From contig NC_087067.1 of the NCBI RefSeq assembly GCF_963678635.1, forward strand, positions 35,853,966 to 35,917,965: a DNA stretch of 64,000 nucleotides. The letters run 5' to 3'. Position numbers and translations under genes: made by a program. The notes under the pieces were generated by a model that worked only from the letters and a program-made list of their open reading frames with translations, searched no databases and was not told the origin of the DNA. Positions within the stretch are counted from its first letter, which is position 1. The number at the start of each line of letters is the position of its first letter. The DNA comes from Symsagittifera roscoffensis. Taxonomy: Eukaryota; Xenacoelomorpha; Acoela; Convolutidae. This document shows positions 62,039 through 64,000 of the stretch, one piece after another.

Positions 62039-64000
62039 ATGGGTGACACGAACGAACTCATGGAATTTCTCTCAGCGAGTCTAGGAGCGACTCTAGACGA
62101 GATCTATCAGCGGCTGATTGATTGTGATTTCACACGAGAAGACCCGGGGTTGGCGATGTTTGTGGTCGCACTCCTCAATGCACTAGGACGAGAGGGTCGA
62201 GGGAATCGCCCTACAGAAGTCGTGTTGATGTTGGCCTTCGGTGAGTCCGGGACCGCCGAGAGAGGCCGAAACCGATTGATGAGATGGAGGCGTGGAGAAA
62301 TGTCTGGCCACGACCTGGCTCGTGAGCCAGGACTAGGTGAGCAAAGGGACCACCGGCTAGGTGAGATGCCCTTACCCGTCCAACCTGCGCAGCCACTCAT
62401 CGGAGCGAAGAGACAACGTGATGGGCCAGGCCCGTCACATTCGGTCGACTCTCCAACAGCTGCTCCTCCTCCGAAGATGGTGAGGGTGAGTGAAATAGAG
62501 ATCCAGACGTCGGAGACAATTGAGACGCTGGAGAAGAAGGAGAGAGATCAGAGCGAGCTGTGTGCCAAACTCCAGGAGTATAGGGCGATAGCTCGAGAAA
62601 GCGACGAATGGAAGAAGAAATTTGAAGATCTGCAGGTGGCCTACAAGGAGGATGAGATAAAGCACCTGAAGGAGCTGTATATGGCGAAGGTGAGCCAGGT
62701 GTCACCGGAAGTCCTGGCGAGCATGAGATCCTCGGAGGGATCCATGGACACACGCCCCAGGACAACAGCGCAGGAGCTATGCGCATCGAGAGGACCTGAG
62801 GTTCTGGATTTGCGTGCATCAAGGGGGCCCGAGGCTCCTCAGCAGACACGACCGTCTGCTTCGAGTCAGAGGTTCACGATACCAGACCCTTCTGACACCT
62901 ATCTAGCTCCTCAATTCCAGGAATCATTTAACCAAGTGGCCAGAGCCGTGATGGATGAGATCAACAGAGGCACTGAGCGGACACTGGTTAGGATCGTTCC
63001 TTCCCAACGTCGTGATCATTCATCAAATAGCTCGGAGCGAACAACCCGCACGATAGCGTGTTCTGCGCCTGGTGGAGTCTTTGAGAAGTCTCGCGTGGTA
63101 GACATCAGGAAGAATCTGATGGCACGTCATCCGTTCACGCAAGTGCCAGCCGAGCATCCTCGAGCCTGTCTGAATGACATGAGCTGGAACCCCGCCACGA
63201 ACGACCAGGTAATTCCCCCAGGGAGTCGCCATTTGATCATTGGAGACAGTTTGGTGAGAGATCTGAATGAGATCTTCGTCTATGGTCAGACTACCATTCT
63301 GTCCTTTGGAGGAGCCTCAGTGGCTCAGGTCATCAAAATGATGGAATTCCAGAGCGAGGATCATCTGGATACATTAATAATAATGCTGGGGACCAATGAC
63401 GTCTCGAGAGCCCCCGTGACTCCGGAGAACAAGTGGGAACCTCTATTGGTGTGTCTCTTGAACGAATTGAAAGAAAAGTACAGACCCAAGCTCGTGATCT
63501 TGTGCACGATACCACCAAATCCTTTGGTGGGCACCATAGTTGCAGATTTCATGAATGGCAACGTGACGCGGTGGAATGAAATGACCCGCAGTTTGGTGAG
63601 GAACAACCCTGGCGAGTTGCAACTCCTGGATCTCGAAAGTATGCTGCGCATGACTGACCACATCGCGCTCACTAAAGATGGAGTGCACTTCAATACCCAA
63701 CGAGGGAGGCATTGGATTAATGATGTGTTTCAGACGCAATTGAGGGAAGCGGAGCAAGAGTCGAGGGCGACCGGTTCTTTGGCTCGGAACAATTCGACCG
63801 GAGGGAGTAGAATAAGGGCAACCGTGCCCGAATCCCTCTCCAACCGTCTAGGGCCCTTGGCAACGGAGACGGTTAGAGCCGCAACCGTTGCTCCAAGTTC
63901 AAACGTGAGAGACAGGCTAGGGACTGCTCCTCCTCCCAGGCCGCAATCGATTGGAAGCCGACTCGGGAGATCAGTGGAACAGAACAACAGGAATAACTCC
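62039..64000 (+). CDS. Element 2 SGNH/GDSL hydrolase ORF (runs off window)
   Basis: Open from ATG 62039 to the window end, at least 654 codons, no stop. Residues 1-130 have no known domain. About 155-230 is a predicted coiled coil (ETLEKKERDQSELCAKLQEY). A Pro/Arg/Ser-rich linker with a duplicated SRGPEVLDLRASRGPE follows. The SGNH domain runs from about 385 to 560: block I HLIIGDSLVRDL (Ser404), block II SFGGASVAQV (Gly424), block III MLGTNDVSR (Asn453), block V KDGVHFN (Asp547, His550), with LVILCTIPPNPLV between. All four signature residues are present, so an active esterase or lipase-type hydrolase is likely. After 575 a low-complexity tail. It has a conserved but broken counterpart in element 1 (39064-39805). 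Such a gene is not a standard part of gypsy elements. Confidence 0.8.
   Translation, partial: MGDTNELMEFLSASLGATLDEIYQRLIDCDFTREDPGLAMFVVALLNALGREGRGNRPTEVVLMLAFGESGTAERGRNRLMRWRRGEMSGHDLAREPGLGEQRDHRLGEMPLPVQPAQPLIGAKRQRDGPGPSHSVDSPTAAPPPKMVRVSEIEIQTSETIETLEKKERDQSELCAKLQEYRAIARESDEWKKKFEDLQVAYKEDEIKHLKELYMAKVSQVSPEVLASMRSSEGSMDTRPRTTAQELCASRGPEVLDLRASRGPEAPQQTRPSASSQRFTIPDPSDTYLAPQFQESFNQVARAVMDEINRGTERTLVRIVPSQRRDHSSNSSERTTRTIACSAPGGVFEKSRVVDIRKNLMARHPFTQVPAEHPRACLNDMSWNPATNDQVIPPGSRHLIIGDSLVRDLNEIFVYGQTTILSFGGASVAQVIKMMEFQSEDHLDTLIIMLGTNDVSRAPVTPENKWEPLLVCLLNELKEKYRPKLVILCTIPPNPLVGTIVADFMNGNVTRWNEMTRSLVRNNPGELQLLDLESMLRMTDHIALTKDGVHFNTQRGRHWINDVFQTQLREAEQESRATGSLARNNSTGGSRIRATVPESLSNRLGPLATETVRAATVAPSSNVRDRLGTAPPPRPQSIGSRLGRSVEQNNRNNS

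Larger units (their letters stand above)
49140..64000 (+). mobile_element. Gypsy-like element 2, near-intact, with macro and SGNH genes
   Basis: Runs past the window end. Order: leader, gag, protease, RT, RNase H, bridge, integrase, linker, macro-like domain, spacer, SGNH-hydrolase ORF. Only one nonsense codon (59004) and two frame breaks (about 52960 and 59465-59500) are seen in over 9 kb of coding sequence, so this copy is young. The 3' end and 3' LTR are outside the window. The left boundary is placed where similarity to the element 1 leader begins and is uncertain. Confidence 0.8.

Overview
This is a nuclear DNA window from an animal, probably an invertebrate. I cannot name the species. 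The evidence is short GT-AG introns in host-like genes, an ankyrin-repeat gene resembling metazoan ANKRD45, and a dense mix of Penelope-like, non-LTR and Ty3/gypsy-like retroelements. Host DNA is AT-rich; the two large gypsy-like elements are visibly richer in GC. Most of the window is transposable-element sequence in several states of decay, and only three or four short host-gene fragments can be proposed.

Layout. 0-3.4 kb: old repeat debris and a two-exon ANKRD45-like gene on the minus strand. 3.7-11.2 kb: a nested cluster. A Penelope-like element (PLE-2) is split by an LTR-type repeat, which is itself split by LINE debris and by a second Penelope-like element (PLE-1). PLE-1 has terminal direct repeats, a 14-bp target duplication and a PHD finger inside its reverse transcriptase. 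11.2-15.1 kb: a decayed non-LTR element with an SGNH-like segment, RT remnants and a conserved C-terminus. 15.6-16.3 kb: a CR1-like RT fragment. 16.3-20.2 kb: mostly unassigned. 20.2-22.5, 23.65-27.0 and 42.5-46.2 kb: three copies (D, B, C) of one non-LTR family with a C-terminal restriction-like endonuclease; a fourth 3' fragment (A) lies at 4 kb.

27-42.5 kb: a 15.5-kb insertion in the 5' region of LINE B. It carries a ~909-bp LTR-type repeat followed by gypsy-like element 1, which is heavily mutated. 46.5-47.4 kb: another copy of the LTR-type repeat. 48.0-49.2 kb: candidate host exons. 49.1 kb to the window end: gypsy-like element 2, almost intact, with one nonsense codon and two reading-frame breaks seen.

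The unusual biology lies in the two gypsy-like elements. After gag, protease, RT, RNase H and integrase, the polyprotein continues through an acidic linker into what looks like a macro (ADP-ribose-binding fold) domain of TARG1/OARD1 type. Element 2 also has a separate downstream gene encoding an SGNH/GDSL hydrolase with all four signature blocks. Element 1 has a broken SGNH piece inside a duplicated linker and a different ORF in the downstream slot. Both elements have long 5' leaders with a three-hairpin RNA module supported by compensatory changes (duplicated in element 2) and clusters of a CGGAGGG-type motif. They also share a 54-bp block of perfect DNA identity in the coding region before the macro domain. 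These assignments come from reading the sequence by eye; no database search was possible.
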